Positions 1 to 8,874 of a DNA stretch of 64,000 bases are shown piece after piece; positions within the stretch are counted from its first letter, which is position 1; every line of letters begins with the position of its first letter. The stretch is from Pedobacter sp. N36a (lineage in GTDB: Bacteria; Bacteroidota; Bacteroidia; Sphingobacteriales; Sphingobacteriaceae), in contig NZ_JACSZW010000005.1 in NCBI RefSeq assembly GCF_014472395.1, positions 1 to 64,000 on the forward strand. The letters are read 5' to 3'. The notes beneath the pieces were generated by a model. That model saw only the letters and a program-made list of their open reading frames with translations. It ran no database searches and was not told the origin of the DNA. Both the position numbers and the translations under genes were made by a program.

Positions 1-95
1 CTTTCAATGCAAAAGTGAAAGCTTTCAGGGCTACTTCCAGGGGCGTAAGAGATGTCAAATTCTTTCTGTTCAGACTTTCTAAAATCTATGCTTAA
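1..95 (+). mobile_element. 3' end of a DDE transposase gene (ISL3/ISAon1-like), cut by window edge
   Basis: Reading from base 3, 30 codons run to a TAA at 93-95. The peptide contains FNAKVKAFRA, then RGVRD and FFLFRLSKIYA. This combination is the usual C-terminus of ISL3-like (ISAon1-type) transposases of Bacteroidota. The rest of the gene lies left of the window. No terminal inverted repeat could be confirmed without the other end, so I cannot say whether the element is intact. The family call rests on recall of the C-terminal signature. Confidence 0.6.
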
Positions 96-152
96 ACTTC
101 CTTCCCCCCAAGAATTCCGCTTGATCCGAGAATCGCGTAACTAACGACTAAG

Positions 153-311
153 ATGACAGCCTACGATGAGCTTGGTAGGTTGATAAAATTACGAAAAGAA
201 AGAGCAAATTTGACTACAAAAGCAGTAGACAAAGGGAACAAAAACAGAGCGAAACGAAAATTAAGGAAAGTGACACTCAAGAAATGGATTATCAATATTT
301 CTGATGATTAA
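153..311 (+). CDS. possible 52-residue basic protein or gene remnant
   Basis: This short ORF starts with ATG at 153 and ends at TAA 309-311. The protein is very basic, with many Lys and Arg after residue 12, and its N-terminus (YDELGRLIKLRKERANLT) loosely resembles the first helix of XRE-type regulators. No helix-turn-helix follows. It lies just behind the transposase tail and may be element-borne or a relic. I do not recognise it. The stretch from here to 453 otherwise shows nothing convincing. Confidence 0.2.
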   Translation: MTAYDELGRLIKLRKERANLTTKAVDKGNKNRAKRKLRKVTLKKWIINISDD

Positions 312-453
312 ACTGTGTACGGAAAATCCAATATGGTTGCCCCCTTTAAGCCAAATTACTACTCAATTGACAAGTAAAACTTTATCACAAATCTATTTTT
401 GGTTAGACAGGGTCAATCCTTCCGGATTTATCCAGCCATGCATTCAGAATGAT

Positions 454-1416
454 CTAAACACTTATTTTCTTAACAAAAACATCGCTTGGAAGGTGCCCAA
501 AGTTTTTTTTGTAAACAGAAGCAAAATGTCCAGGCTTTTCGTATCCAAGTTCAAGGGCTATGTCTTTTATGGAAGCAAAGGAGCCATTCTGCAACAAGTT
601 CTTTGCCAGTGAAAGCTTCGCGTTTGTGAAAAATCTTTGCGGACTGTTTTTCATAATTTTGGAAAAAAGGATTTTATACTTTGAAATAGACATCCCTGCC
701 ATCTCCGCTAAAGCCTCTAAACCTGGAAATTCCATCAGCAAATCACCCGTTAGATGATTAACTGTCTCCAGAACTCCCGTAAAATCTTTATTCGACAACT
801 TATGATCTGAAGTTTCCAGTTCTCTCACCCTGTTTAACGTAATGGTCAGTACACGCAGGGCAACCCCTTTTAATAACAATTCATAAGAAGGTGTATTGAA
901 AGGACGGTTTTTCAGTTCATTGAGAATTAAACGGCTAGCACTATCGACATGGGCATTAAAAAAAAGTGTGACCTCCCCCACGATGGAGTTGACTAGTTGT
1001 TTACTGGCAAAAATACGAAGGCTGTAATATCTTTCCCCTGGTAAAGGTATTAGGGTCGTCTGCGTATCAGAATCTATAAATCCCATCCCAATATTTGAGC
1101 TGTAGCGTACTTTTTGCCCCTCACCCTCTACAATCCGTGTACTGAATCCTTCGTTCAAATCAAAATACATCAAGTAAAGGGATTCAACACTGGGCATCTT
1201 GGTAAACGCAACATCGATATGATAAATTACATCCATCAGTAGTACAGACAGGCCAGGCATTACTTGTAAAAATAAAGAAAAGCCAGTGGCTACACGACCA
1301 TCATGAATTAGGTATTTATTGTCGATGAGCTTATTTCCCAGACCGTCTATAATATCCTGCTGCCATTCAGGCGTTAATTCAAACCTATGTCTAAGGTGTA
1401 GAGTTCCGTCTTTCAT
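454..1416 (-). CDS. AraC family transcriptional regulator
   Basis: The 320-residue protein carries an AraC/XylS double helix-turn-helix in its last 100 residues. Helix 1 is around LEALAEMAGMSISKYKILF and helix 2 around IKDIALELGYEKPGHFASVY, followed by the family's FGHLPSDV end. The N-terminal 220 residues have no recognised sensor fold. The gene is separated by only 3 bp from a paralogue of the same length and layout at 1420-2400, so the two are probably co-transcribed. They close the long minus-strand run headed by the pilus genes, and pilus or beta-lactamase control is a guess from position only. Confidence 0.9.
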   Translation of the reverse strand: MKDGTLHLRHRFELTPEWQQDIIDGLGNKLIDNKYLIHDGRVATGFSLFLQVMPGLSVLLMDVIYHIDVAFTKMPSVESLYLMYFDLNEGFSTRIVEGEGQKVRYSSNIGMGFIDSDTQTTLIPLPGERYYSLRIFASKQLVNSIVGEVTLFFNAHVDSASRLILNELKNRPFNTPSYELLLKGVALRVLTITLNRVRELETSDHKLSNKDFTGVLETVNHLTGDLLMEFPGLEALAEMAGMSISKYKILFSKIMKNSPQRFFTNAKLSLAKNLLQNGSFASIKDIALELGYEKPGHFASVYKKNFGHLPSDVFVKKISV

Positions 1417-1419
1417 TAG

Positions 1420-2400
1420 TTAAATATGATTCAGATAATCTTTAGGAGATACATTATAGAGCCCCTTAAATTGATCGGTAAAATGCGAAGCGGTGGTAAA
1501 GCTAAAATGATCGGCTATTTCACTTATGCTGTGTAAACCGGTCTCGAGCATTTCCCGCGCATGAAATAATTTATTTTCCAAAAAGAAGGAGTTTGCTGTA
1601 TTACCGGTGATTTTTTTGAATAATATCTTATATTTTGTTTCTGACATACAGGCGCGGGTGGATAACTCTTTTATTCCCGGAAAGGGCCTTCTCAGTTCCG
1701 AAATTAAAAAAGACTGAGATTCGATAATTCCAACCAAATCTTCTTTTGTTACTTTTTGAATCAACGTTTCCTGGTTAAGTATACCATCCATATACTCACT
1801 TAGCAAGGAATACACGATACCCTTAAGAAGTGTTTCATATAACGGATCCTGCTGATCGGCATTACGCAATTCATCTGCTATCCACCAGGATTTGTTGCTT
1901 CCCCTACTAAAACGTATAAACGTATTTTCCTCCGGATCAAATAGAGCGCCTAATACCTCGTCAAACTGCGGAAGAAATGAAAGCTGACGTTTAATCTCGT
2001 CTTTTAAAATAAAAATTGTGATGCTAAAAACTTTGCTACCTTCTTTTACTTCATAATCTATATCCATACAACTGTCGACCATAGCTTCATTATATGCCCA
2101 GCGACCCACTGATTTTAACTCTTCATTGAAAATAATTGCGGCATTCCCTTCGGTAAAATCATAGTGCAAGGTTACAAAATCGCTAGTTTTATTTCTGTAA
2201 CGAAAAACGAAAGAGGTGTTATAGGTGACCTCTTTAACATATACCGAAATATATTCATTTACCTTTATGGCATAACAGGTTCCGGACTGTAATTCTTCGG
2301 GAATGCAGATGAAGTTTCCATCCAGATAGCCGTTTAGCTGGACTGACAAATCTTTCGTCCATGACAAATCTACACTATGATGCTGTATGACCTCTCTCAT
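1420..2400 (-). CDS. AraC family transcriptional regulator (paralogue of the next gene downstream)
   Basis: This 326-residue protein has the same layout as its neighbour at 454-1416. A long N-terminal effector region is followed by an AraC DNA-binding domain containing IKELSTRACMSETKYKILFK and ISEIADHFSFTTASHFTDQF, ending in YNVSPKDYL. Shared phrases such as KYKILFKK(I) and PFPGI/EFPGL indicate tandem duplication. The gene begins 65 bp after the beta-lactamase stop. The two adjacent regulators may read different ligands or form heterodimers, which is inference. Confidence 0.9.
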   Translation of the reverse strand: MREVIQHHSVDLSWTKDLSVQLNGYLDGNFICIPEELQSGTCYAIKVNEYISVYVKEVTYNTSFVFRYRNKTSDFVTLHYDFTEGNAAIIFNEELKSVGRWAYNEAMVDSCMDIDYEVKEGSKVFSITIFILKDEIKRQLSFLPQFDEVLGALFDPEENTFIRFSRGSNKSWWIADELRNADQQDPLYETLLKGIVYSLLSEYMDGILNQETLIQKVTKEDLVGIIESQSFLISELRRPFPGIKELSTRACMSETKYKILFKKITGNTANSFFLENKLFHAREMLETGLHSISEIADHFSFTTASHFTDQFKGLYNVSPKDYLNHI

Positions 2401-2465
2401 AAGACTAATTTAAAGAAAAATCTGAAGATCAGGAATTGTAGAAAGGTTATAGGTGTGTGAAGGCA

Positions 2466-3440
2466 TCATAGTAAGAGATCGATTGAATCACTCTGCTGGT
2501 TTATAACATTACGCTGAAAAGATAAAGTATCTTCCTTCAAAAAATAATTCCAGGCCCCCTTAGTAAACTCTGGAATGATCTGATCTGTAACTTTTTCTTC
2601 TTCGTTAGTCATCGAGACAAAAACAGCAATGGCAAAGTTTTTTCCATCTGGCAAAGAAACAATACCAATGTCGTTGCTTGCAACTGTGACTCCCGCTGAA
2701 TTTGTACCAGAGCTATCCATTTTATATGCCACTATCGTTACTTTAGGTAGCAATCCCTTAATTTTGTTTGGCCCAGAAATGGTTTTCATCATAATATCCA
2801 AAAGAAGATCACCGGAAGATTTAGAAAGCATTTTATTGTCGTAAAATAACTTTAGCAATTGAACTGCAGAAAAAGATGTACTCCAGTTCTTAAATTGAAT
2901 TTTTTGATTCATGTGCATCTCCTCTTCTGTGGCTACCCTAGCTACATCTTGTATGCCGACGCTGTGGATAAACTGGTGTACTGCTGAGGACCCGCCAATC
3001 AGCCTGAACAGCATGTCACAACCATTATTATCACTTTGTGAAACACTGTAAGACAATATTTCAGCAAGTGTAATCGATACATTCCCATGAGGGTATTTTT
3101 CTCTCATGGGGCTCCAGGGATTGGGTAAAAGATCTTTAGCGGTTACAAAAATTTGCTGATCAAGCTTCAACTTACCTTCATCTACCTGTTTTAGTACAGC
3201 TAAGGCCAGATGAAATTTATATGCACTCTGCATTGGAAAATGGGCTTTTCCATTAAAATCGATAGTATCCCCACTCTGGAGATCAATGACCGCAAAACCT
3301 ATTTTTGCGGGATGTCTTGATGCAATAGTTTTGATTGTTTTTTTTAAATCCGCTCTATCTTGCTGTCCAAGGCTGTTTAGTGAGATAAACATTAAGCATA
3401 CGATAATCCCGACCAGACTCGGAACGTTAATACATTTCAT
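2466..3440 (-). CDS. class A beta-lactamase (subclass A2-like) with atypical KTG box
   Basis: This is a 324-residue periplasmic serine hydrolase. A signal peptide ends near residue 25 (SLGQQ). The active-site serine is in S72-A-Y-K75, the SDN loop is S136-D137-N138, and the omega-loop glutamate lies in TEEEMHMNQ (171-179) followed by NW, the pattern of the CfxA/PER/VEB type. The third box, normally KTG, reads K240-M241-D242 followed by SSGTN. Residue 235 is normally Thr or Ser, so activity or spectrum may be changed. The start is 9 bp after the stop of the thioredoxin-like gene, so it is probably in the pilus transcript. The C-terminus runs about 20 residues longer than usual. Confidence 0.9.
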   Translation of the reverse strand: MKCINVPSLVGIIVCLMFISLNSLGQQDRADLKKTIKTIASRHPAKIGFAVIDLQSGDTIDFNGKAHFPMQSAYKFHLALAVLKQVDEGKLKLDQQIFVTAKDLLPNPWSPMREKYPHGNVSITLAEILSYSVSQSDNNGCDMLFRLIGGSSAVHQFIHSVGIQDVARVATEEEMHMNQKIQFKNWSTSFSAVQLLKLFYDNKMLSKSSGDLLLDIMMKTISGPNKIKGLLPKVTIVAYKMDSSGTNSAGVTVASNDIGIVSLPDGKNFAIAVFVSMTNEEEKVTDQIIPEFTKGAWNYFLKEDTLSFQRNVINQQSDSIDLLL

Positions 3441-3449
3441 ATATACATA

Positions 3450-4376
3450 TTACATCGATCCTGATCGATGATTTAACATTGTTTTATTTGAGATCGAAAC
3501 CAAAGTATCCATAACCACATCCATATAGGGATCTTTCAGCAATACTTTTTTATCTCTATCCAGCAGGTAAAAAGTCGGAAATGCACGTAAATCGTATTTT
3601 TTTTGTTTCTGTATTTGCTGCATGTCTCTGCCAATTATCCATTCTGCAGGTGTTGAAGAGGCGTGATCCTTCCAAAGTCTAAGGTCGTTTGCAGTGTAAA
3701 TAGCCAATATCTGCAATTCTTTCCGACGCTGCATCGATTTCAGTATTTTACTACTGGAGAGTTGTCGTATGATTTCCCTACAGTTTTCACAGTCTGGATC
3801 ATAAAAAAGCAGCAACGTAAGCGGAGCGTTTATCTTATACAAACTACCTTTAAAAACCGAAGGGGTGATGTAGTTGAAATCTTCTGCAGCATGCCCCACT
3901 CTGTTTTTATATAACAAGCTCAGCTGATATTGTGGCCTGATCTTATATTGTGGACCTAAACGTTCATCTTTTATACAGTATTCCAACACGGAGATATACT
4001 CCGCTTCGTTCCTAAACGGTGAATCAGGGTGATAAAGATATTTTTCAATAAGACCAATGAAATGATCGAATAGAACCTGGTTGCCTAAGATTTTATTCAG
4101 CAAAGTGTTTAAACCTCCAGGAGCCGATTCTGCTGATGTTTTGTTTAGTAAAAACAGATAATCCACAAGTAGTTGCTCTCCCCCTTCCTTCCTGAAAAGT
4201 GTTGCGGTATCACGTACATTCAGGTTATCCCAATAGTGGTGTATTGGATCATAAATGGTCGCTCCCTGGCTACCGGATAACGCTTTCTCTTGCCGGTTTG
4301 CCTGCCTGGAATTGGAGAAATTGCAGGATGTGAGTAAATAAGGTATAAATAAGGAAAGAAATATCAAATTTTTCAT
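3450..4376 (-). CDS. thioredoxin-like lipoprotein (DUF5106-type)
   Basis: I chose the ATG at 4376 because it gives a lipoprotein signal (MKNLIFLSLF then LLTSC, lipidated Cys18) and lies 11 bp after the peptidase stop. The longer reading frame would overlap that gene. The 308-residue protein has an alpha-helical DUF5106-like region and then a thioredoxin-like fold containing LLLFYDPDCENC, with the redox pair C196-x-x-C199. Proteins of this type act in the periplasm on thiols. In this operon it may fold or trim pilus subunits together with the C11 peptidase, which is inference. Function beyond the fold is uncertain. Confidence 0.75.
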   Translation of the reverse strand: MKNLIFLSLFIPYLLTSCNFSNSRQANRQEKALSGSQGATIYDPIHHYWDNLNVRDTATLFRKEGGEQLLVDYLFLLNKTSAESAPGGLNTLLNKILGNQVLFDHFIGLIEKYLYHPDSPFRNEAEYISVLEYCIKDERLGPQYKIRPQYQLSLLYKNRVGHAAEDFNYITPSVFKGSLYKINAPLTLLLFYDPDCENCREIIRQLSSSKILKSMQRRKELQILAIYTANDLRLWKDHASSTPAEWIIGRDMQQIQKQKKYDLRAFPTFYLLDRDKKVLLKDPYMDVVMDTLVSISNKTMLNHRSGSM

Positions 4377-4387
4377 AAAAAAAATCT

Positions 4388-5515
4388 TTAAGGATTCACA
4401 GCTAAAGTCCATTTCAATTTCTTATACGCTACGTTTAGGTATTCAAAATCTTTTTGCGGGATATAGCTGGTTAAGCCACTGAATTGATCTATGGCGAAAC
4501 CATTATAAGCCATTAGAAACCGGGGCGTTGCAGCTTTGTATTTAACTGTATTTTGCAATAGGGTTGTTAATTCTTTGTGGCTTGCGGGTGGCGATAAGCG
4601 GCGGTAATAATCTTCAAAATCGAAAAACAGGCGATGGGTTTGGTATCTATCAAAATGCTGTAGATCCTTTAAATCCCCGGGCGGAAAATTATAATCTACA
4701 TTCTGCCTAACCCATTCCGCAAGAGCAGGTAATGTTTTAGTATCGATAACAGCAATTGTAGCCGCACGCAACTCCCCCTCTTTCTGGTTATAATGATTAA
4801 AATACAGCTGTGCGAAGGATGTCAAATCTGCGGCCGGCTTATAAAGGCAGGGCAACATCTTCGGGTAAACATCTATAAAACCGGGAGAAAGTATCTCGGC
4901 AGATGAGGCCACAATATAGTCTGTTTTATCTTTAAGCTCATAGGCTACCTCTATACCCGCCATAAAACAACTTTCAAAAATCATGAAATCAAAAAAATGA
5001 TCAGGTATAGCTGCTGCAAAGTCCGTTAGCTCCATATCTTGATCACCATCTTGTAAAATAGTGCGAGGCCTGATCAGCGTACGCTCGGGTAGCCAACCGG
5101 AAGCATGCGAAAAAAGCACAAGTCCATAAGAATCAGCATAGGCCTCTTTTACAACATCCTGTAATGCTTCTTTAAACACGGCTTTGCTTGCAGCGTTTCC
5201 ACTAGGGTAAGTTTTGAGGATTTTTAATTCTGAATGTCCGTTACTGTCTAAGCCAATTTCCATTAGCTTTGGGCTACCCCCTTTTGCTGCTTGTAAAATC
5301 AATAACCGTCCCATACTCGATACGTATGATTTTTTAAGCGCCTCGATTTTATCGTAAGTTTCCTTGCTCAAATTATTGTTCCCTCCCATGTAAACCAGCA
5401 ATGTGCGGTTATTTTTAGAATAAACCGTTGAATTGAGCGTTCCCAAGTTATCAGTCTTTTTACAGGAAACAAAAATTAACAGCAAGCTGTATAATAAATA
5501 GTATCTCGTTTTCAT
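4388..5515 (-). CDS. clostripain-type cysteine peptidase (family C11), lipoprotein
   Basis: The ATG at 5515 yields a lipoprotein signal (LLYSLLLIFVSC). The body matches peptidase C11: TLLVYMGGNNNL at the start, the catalytic His in LVLFSHASGW (about residue 137) and the catalytic Cys in FESCFMAGIEVAYEL (about residue 183). C11 peptidases cleave after basic residues and usually self-activate. In Bacteroidota they are often found next to FimB/Mfa2-like fimbrial genes, as here, where the gene follows two fimbrillin-BACON genes with 29 bp between them. Mfa-type fimbrillins need proteolytic trimming by an Arg-specific protease before polymerising, so a maturation role is plausible but unproven. 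Confidence 0.85.
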   Translation of the reverse strand: MKTRYYLLYSLLLIFVSCKKTDNLGTLNSTVYSKNNRTLLVYMGGNNNLSKETYDKIEALKKSYVSSMGRLLILQAAKGGSPKLMEIGLDSNGHSELKILKTYPSGNAASKAVFKEALQDVVKEAYADSYGLVLFSHASGWLPERTLIRPRTILQDGDQDMELTDFAAAIPDHFFDFMIFESCFMAGIEVAYELKDKTDYIVASSAEILSPGFIDVYPKMLPCLYKPAADLTSFAQLYFNHYNQKEGELRAATIAVIDTKTLPALAEWVRQNVDYNFPPGDLKDLQHFDRYQTHRLFFDFEDYYRRLSPPASHKELTTLLQNTVKYKAATPRFLMAYNGFAIDQFSGLTSYIPQKDFEYLNVAYKKLKWTLAVNP

Positions 5516-5544
5516 AACATATAATAAGATTTCAGGCAAAACAG

Positions 5545-7014
5545 CTAATTTGTATCACGTTGGGTTACAGTGATTGTTTTACTGATCCTGCCAATTGTGG
5601 CATTTGCGTCACCTAGTCTGACGGTGATTTTTCCTGTACGGGGTCCTGATAGGCCGAGGTTAGTGGCAATTATATTGATTAGTAAATTACTTTTACCATC
5701 GATAGGATCCACTTCTCTATTCAAATCTATCCAATTTGCATCTTTTGGATCACTGTATGCAAACCATGAAGCGCCTACCGAGGAAATCCTTACCCTGATA
5801 ACCTGGCCTTTTGCCGCACCAACTTCCACCTGATCTGTACCCAAGGCCAATATGTACTGACCATCCGTGCTGATCACATTTAGTCCCCCATCGTCCAATT
5901 GTTTCAGGTCAACCTCCATATTGATAGGAATGTTACTTTGAGCATCGGAGATACTGGCATAGCCAGCTCCGCCTACAGCGGTAATATTCACGGTATACTT
6001 ATAATTGCGTAATAAGGGTAAGGCGTTGCCTGAACCATCTATAAAAGCAACCCTGTAATAAGTATCGACATCACTCCCCTGATATCTACCACCAATAATT
6101 AGTTCTGTACCCTCAGTTTGGTTTGGCAGCAATGAACTTTTCGGACTTTCGAGCGCATAGATTTCCTGTTGCAGGCTTTTACCCGGAGAAAGTACCTGAT
6201 AAGTAAGGAGACCATTATTTCGCTGCGCTTCGGGTGGGATGCTTTCTGAACGGACCACATTTCCGTCAAAGTTGTAGGGCACCGGTGCAATCAGACCTTG
6301 AGAATAACTGTTAGCTAAACTAACTGTAGTGATCTGAAAATTGGATATTGCTGTCTTCGATAGCACAACATCTATACGGGCCAGACTTCTCACTAGTGCA
6401 ATGCTGTTTAAAGATGTTGTACTACCGCTGATCACGGCACATTCCGTTTCGCCCCACATTGGAAAAGCATCATAACTCAATACCGAGCTGGCATTCCAGG
6501 CCCCGCTTTTTGAAAACGTCAGTTTAGTCAGAACTGCTTCTTTTCGCTCTCCTTCGTTTATTATTACTTTACTAAGCTCCTCATGGACATTGGCCAGCAC
6601 TACAAACCTATAATAGTTGTCATTATCTATTCTAAGGGCAGCTCTGAAACTTTTCCCGGCAGTATTCGCGGCATCTGGCGTTGAAATATCTGTACCTGAT
6701 ACGCTATAAGCGAAGGTTTCATATTCATTTGCAAGGCCTTTATTAACGATCTTAAACGCAAGTATATCTACCATTTTTACGGCATTCTCTTCGTTGTCGT
6801 TAATCGCATATGTATTAACAGCCGGGTTATGTCCTGGAAGCTGCACATTAAAACCTACGGTTTTACTGGCCCGTTCTAATGCATTTAAAGAAAATGGCTC
6901 TTGTTTGCGGCAGGATATCATTCCAGCACTACACACCATAAAAACGACTGCATATCCGATTTTTAAACAATGCTGCAGTGATATTCCTGGGAAGTTATAG
7001 CTGAATATTTTCAT
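5545..7014 (-). CDS. fimbrillin-like protein with C-terminal BACON domain
   Basis: This 489-residue secreted protein starts with a signal sequence ending near GMISC, so it is a likely lipoprotein. Residues about 50-370 follow the FimA/Mfa N-terminal layout also seen in the next gene upstream: DNEENAVKMVDILAFKI, YRFVVLAN, FPMWGE, LVRSLARIDVVLS, GGRYQGSDVDTYYRVAF and LLRNYKYTVNI. Residues about 385-489 form a BACON-like module (WFAYSDPKDANWIDL and ending KTITVTQ). It is 21 bp from its paralogue, and I read both as accessory or tip subunits of the pilus. The two domains together suggest surface adhesion. Confidence 0.8.
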   Translation of the reverse strand: MKIFSYNFPGISLQHCLKIGYAVVFMVCSAGMISCRKQEPFSLNALERASKTVGFNVQLPGHNPAVNTYAINDNEENAVKMVDILAFKIVNKGLANEYETFAYSVSGTDISTPDAANTAGKSFRAALRIDNDNYYRFVVLANVHEELSKVIINEGERKEAVLTKLTFSKSGAWNASSVLSYDAFPMWGETECAVISGSTTSLNSIALVRSLARIDVVLSKTAISNFQITTVSLANSYSQGLIAPVPYNFDGNVVRSESIPPEAQRNNGLLTYQVLSPGKSLQQEIYALESPKSSLLPNQTEGTELIIGGRYQGSDVDTYYRVAFIDGSGNALPLLRNYKYTVNITAVGGAGYASISDAQSNIPINMEVDLKQLDDGGLNVISTDGQYILALGTDQVEVGAAKGQVIRVRISSVGASWFAYSDPKDANWIDLNREVDPIDGKSNLLINIIATNLGLSGPRTGKITVRLGDANATIGRISKTITVTQRDTN

Positions 7015-7035
7015 TATACTGTGAATTAATTATTG

Positions 7036-8850
7036 TTATTCCAATGGGATACTTTTAACGCACCTTGCCAGATAATTTGCAGCTGTTTTTAAACTAACAG
7101 TACTTAAGGTGCTCGCATTAGGGTTAGCGTTAATGATAAGTGCACGGGCACCAGATTGACCAGTAACATAAGTTGTTCCCGTCCAGTAAAAATATTGCTG
7201 GTCAAAAATAGTCGCTCCAGCCCCACGAAGAGCTCGCTCAATAGCGTTTCGTTTATCATATTGGTATGGGAGAAGGCGGGTTAATTCATCATAGGTTGGC
7301 AAACGCCAACCTTCACCATACACTTGCTTGCAGCTGCCAGTACGAGCTGGGTCTACCTGTATTTCCAGGGGATCTAGTGTGGATATCGACCCCTCCTCTA
7401 CGTTTACTGCCCTGTACCAGTTGTAGTTACCCCTAAGGTCCGTCTTGGCCACATAGATATCAAGGCCCGGTAAATTGTCTACGAAGTTTGGCACAGCTTG
7501 CGTAATCCTAAGGGTTTTACTCAATATTCCAGATTTAAAAGTCAACGTACCTGTTCTTGATACACCTGAGTAATTGCCGGACAAATTAAACGAAAACTTT
7601 TGTTCCGTTCCTGCAGGACCACTGCGAAGAACAGGGCTTATCCAATTGGCGCTAGAACTTACTGTCCATCCGCGAGAATGGGTTGCATTGAGATTAATAT
7701 TAACCCGTTTCCTTCCTCCATCGTCCTGAAAGAACTCCTGTCCAACCTTCAATTCATAACTCTCCGGAATATCTACATCCCCCAAATTACCCTCTGACCA
7801 TTGTGTTATGCTCACCTTTATATTTACAGGTTTGGTATTCCATGCCAATTCCTTACTGGCAACTCCCCTTCCATTGACCTTGACAATATTTAAAGTGTAA
7901 CGATGATTGCGCAGCAAGGGGATTGGCTTACCATTTGCGTCAACAATATCGATTCTGTAATAAGTTACAGGATCAATACCCTGATATTTTCCACCAATTA
8001 CAAGTCCTGTTGCCTCAGCGGCAAAAGCACTCTGGGCTGCTTTGCTCTCAAACAAGTAAATCTCATTTTTTAATGCCTTGAAGGATTTCGAAGATTCATA
8101 ATCCTGAACGGGTAAATACTGTGCCAAATCTGGCAAGCTCTCCTGGGAAACGGCTTCTTGCTGCACATTGTAATGCGATGGGAAAGGGACAATCTGTCCA
8201 CAATTATTAGCGTTAAATACACCCACGGAGGTCATTTCGAAATCAAGGCTGGCAGACAGCCCCAAGACTACATCTATGGCAGCCAGACTGCGTATTACGT
8301 TGAAGTTGATATTACTGGTCAGGGCATCTATACCTTTTACAACCTCAGCTTCCCCCCACATTGGGAAAGGTTTGAAATTGCTGGTATTTTCTGACTTCCA
8401 TTTTTGGGTATTTAACTTAATTAGGCTAGGCAACATGTCGTCTTTCGGCTTACCTTCGATAAATGAATCTAGTGCTCGTTCCAGCTCCGCCCTGGCATTG
8501 CAGATGATTACAAATCGATATTCTTCTTTGCTTTTAAGAAGATCTGCATAGAAAGTAACCTTTCCATTCACCCCATCTGTTGCTAACATCATTCCTTTGA
8601 CATGGTATGAAAAAAGTTCTTGGCCATTTAGTACTTTAAAGGCAAGCAAATCTATCGATTCAATCCTATTCTCCTCATCTGCAGTGACAGTGTAGGTGTT
8701 GGGTTGAACAGATTTGGGCAAACTCAACATTAACTTGACGCTTTGATTGATTGCGCCATCCTGCAAATTTCCCATTTGTTCTGTTTCCTTACGGCAACTT
8801 ACAATTATCAAACTCCCTATTAGTGTAAGCACATGTAGATACTTTTTCAT
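7036..8850 (-). CDS. fimbrial tip-adhesin candidate: fimbrillin, BACON and DUF1566-like domains
   Basis: This 604-residue lipoprotein (signal ending IIVSC) has three parts. Residues about 30-350 form the fimbrillin-like region (IESIDLLAFKVL, FPMWGEAEV, VIRSLAAIDVVLG, GGKYQGIDPVTYYRI, LLRNHRYTLNI). A BACON module follows at about 365-455 (GWTVSSSANWISP, GTLTF, LRITQ). The tail at about 460-604 has the GWRLPTYDEL, YWTGTTY and ARCVKS pattern of DUF1566/Lcl-type modules, known from large surface proteins. The shorter paralogue at 5545-7014 lacks this tail. In Mfa and Fim systems the genes after the anchor encode accessory tip subunits, so this is the best adhesin candidate here. Confidence 0.8.
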   Translation of the reverse strand: MKKYLHVLTLIGSLIIVSCRKETEQMGNLQDGAINQSVKLMLSLPKSVQPNTYTVTADEENRIESIDLLAFKVLNGQELFSYHVKGMMLATDGVNGKVTFYADLLKSKEEYRFVIICNARAELERALDSFIEGKPKDDMLPSLIKLNTQKWKSENTSNFKPFPMWGEAEVVKGIDALTSNINFNVIRSLAAIDVVLGLSASLDFEMTSVGVFNANNCGQIVPFPSHYNVQQEAVSQESLPDLAQYLPVQDYESSKSFKALKNEIYLFESKAAQSAFAAEATGLVIGGKYQGIDPVTYYRIDIVDANGKPIPLLRNHRYTLNIVKVNGRGVASKELAWNTKPVNIKVSITQWSEGNLGDVDIPESYELKVGQEFFQDDGGRKRVNINLNATHSRGWTVSSSANWISPVLRSGPAGTEQKFSFNLSGNYSGVSRTGTLTFKSGILSKTLRITQAVPNFVDNLPGLDIYVAKTDLRGNYNWYRAVNVEEGSISTLDPLEIQVDPARTGSCKQVYGEGWRLPTYDELTRLLPYQYDKRNAIERALRGAGATIFDQQYFYWTGTTYVTGQSGARALIINANPNASTLSTVSLKTAANYLARCVKSIPLE

Positions 8851-8874
8851 TTCTGTCAGTTTTATATTTTTAAA

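Noticed and set aside
304..612. 102-residue plus-strand frame
   Set aside because: Its second half overlaps the AraC gene on the other strand and the first half has no recognisable motif; it looks like chance.
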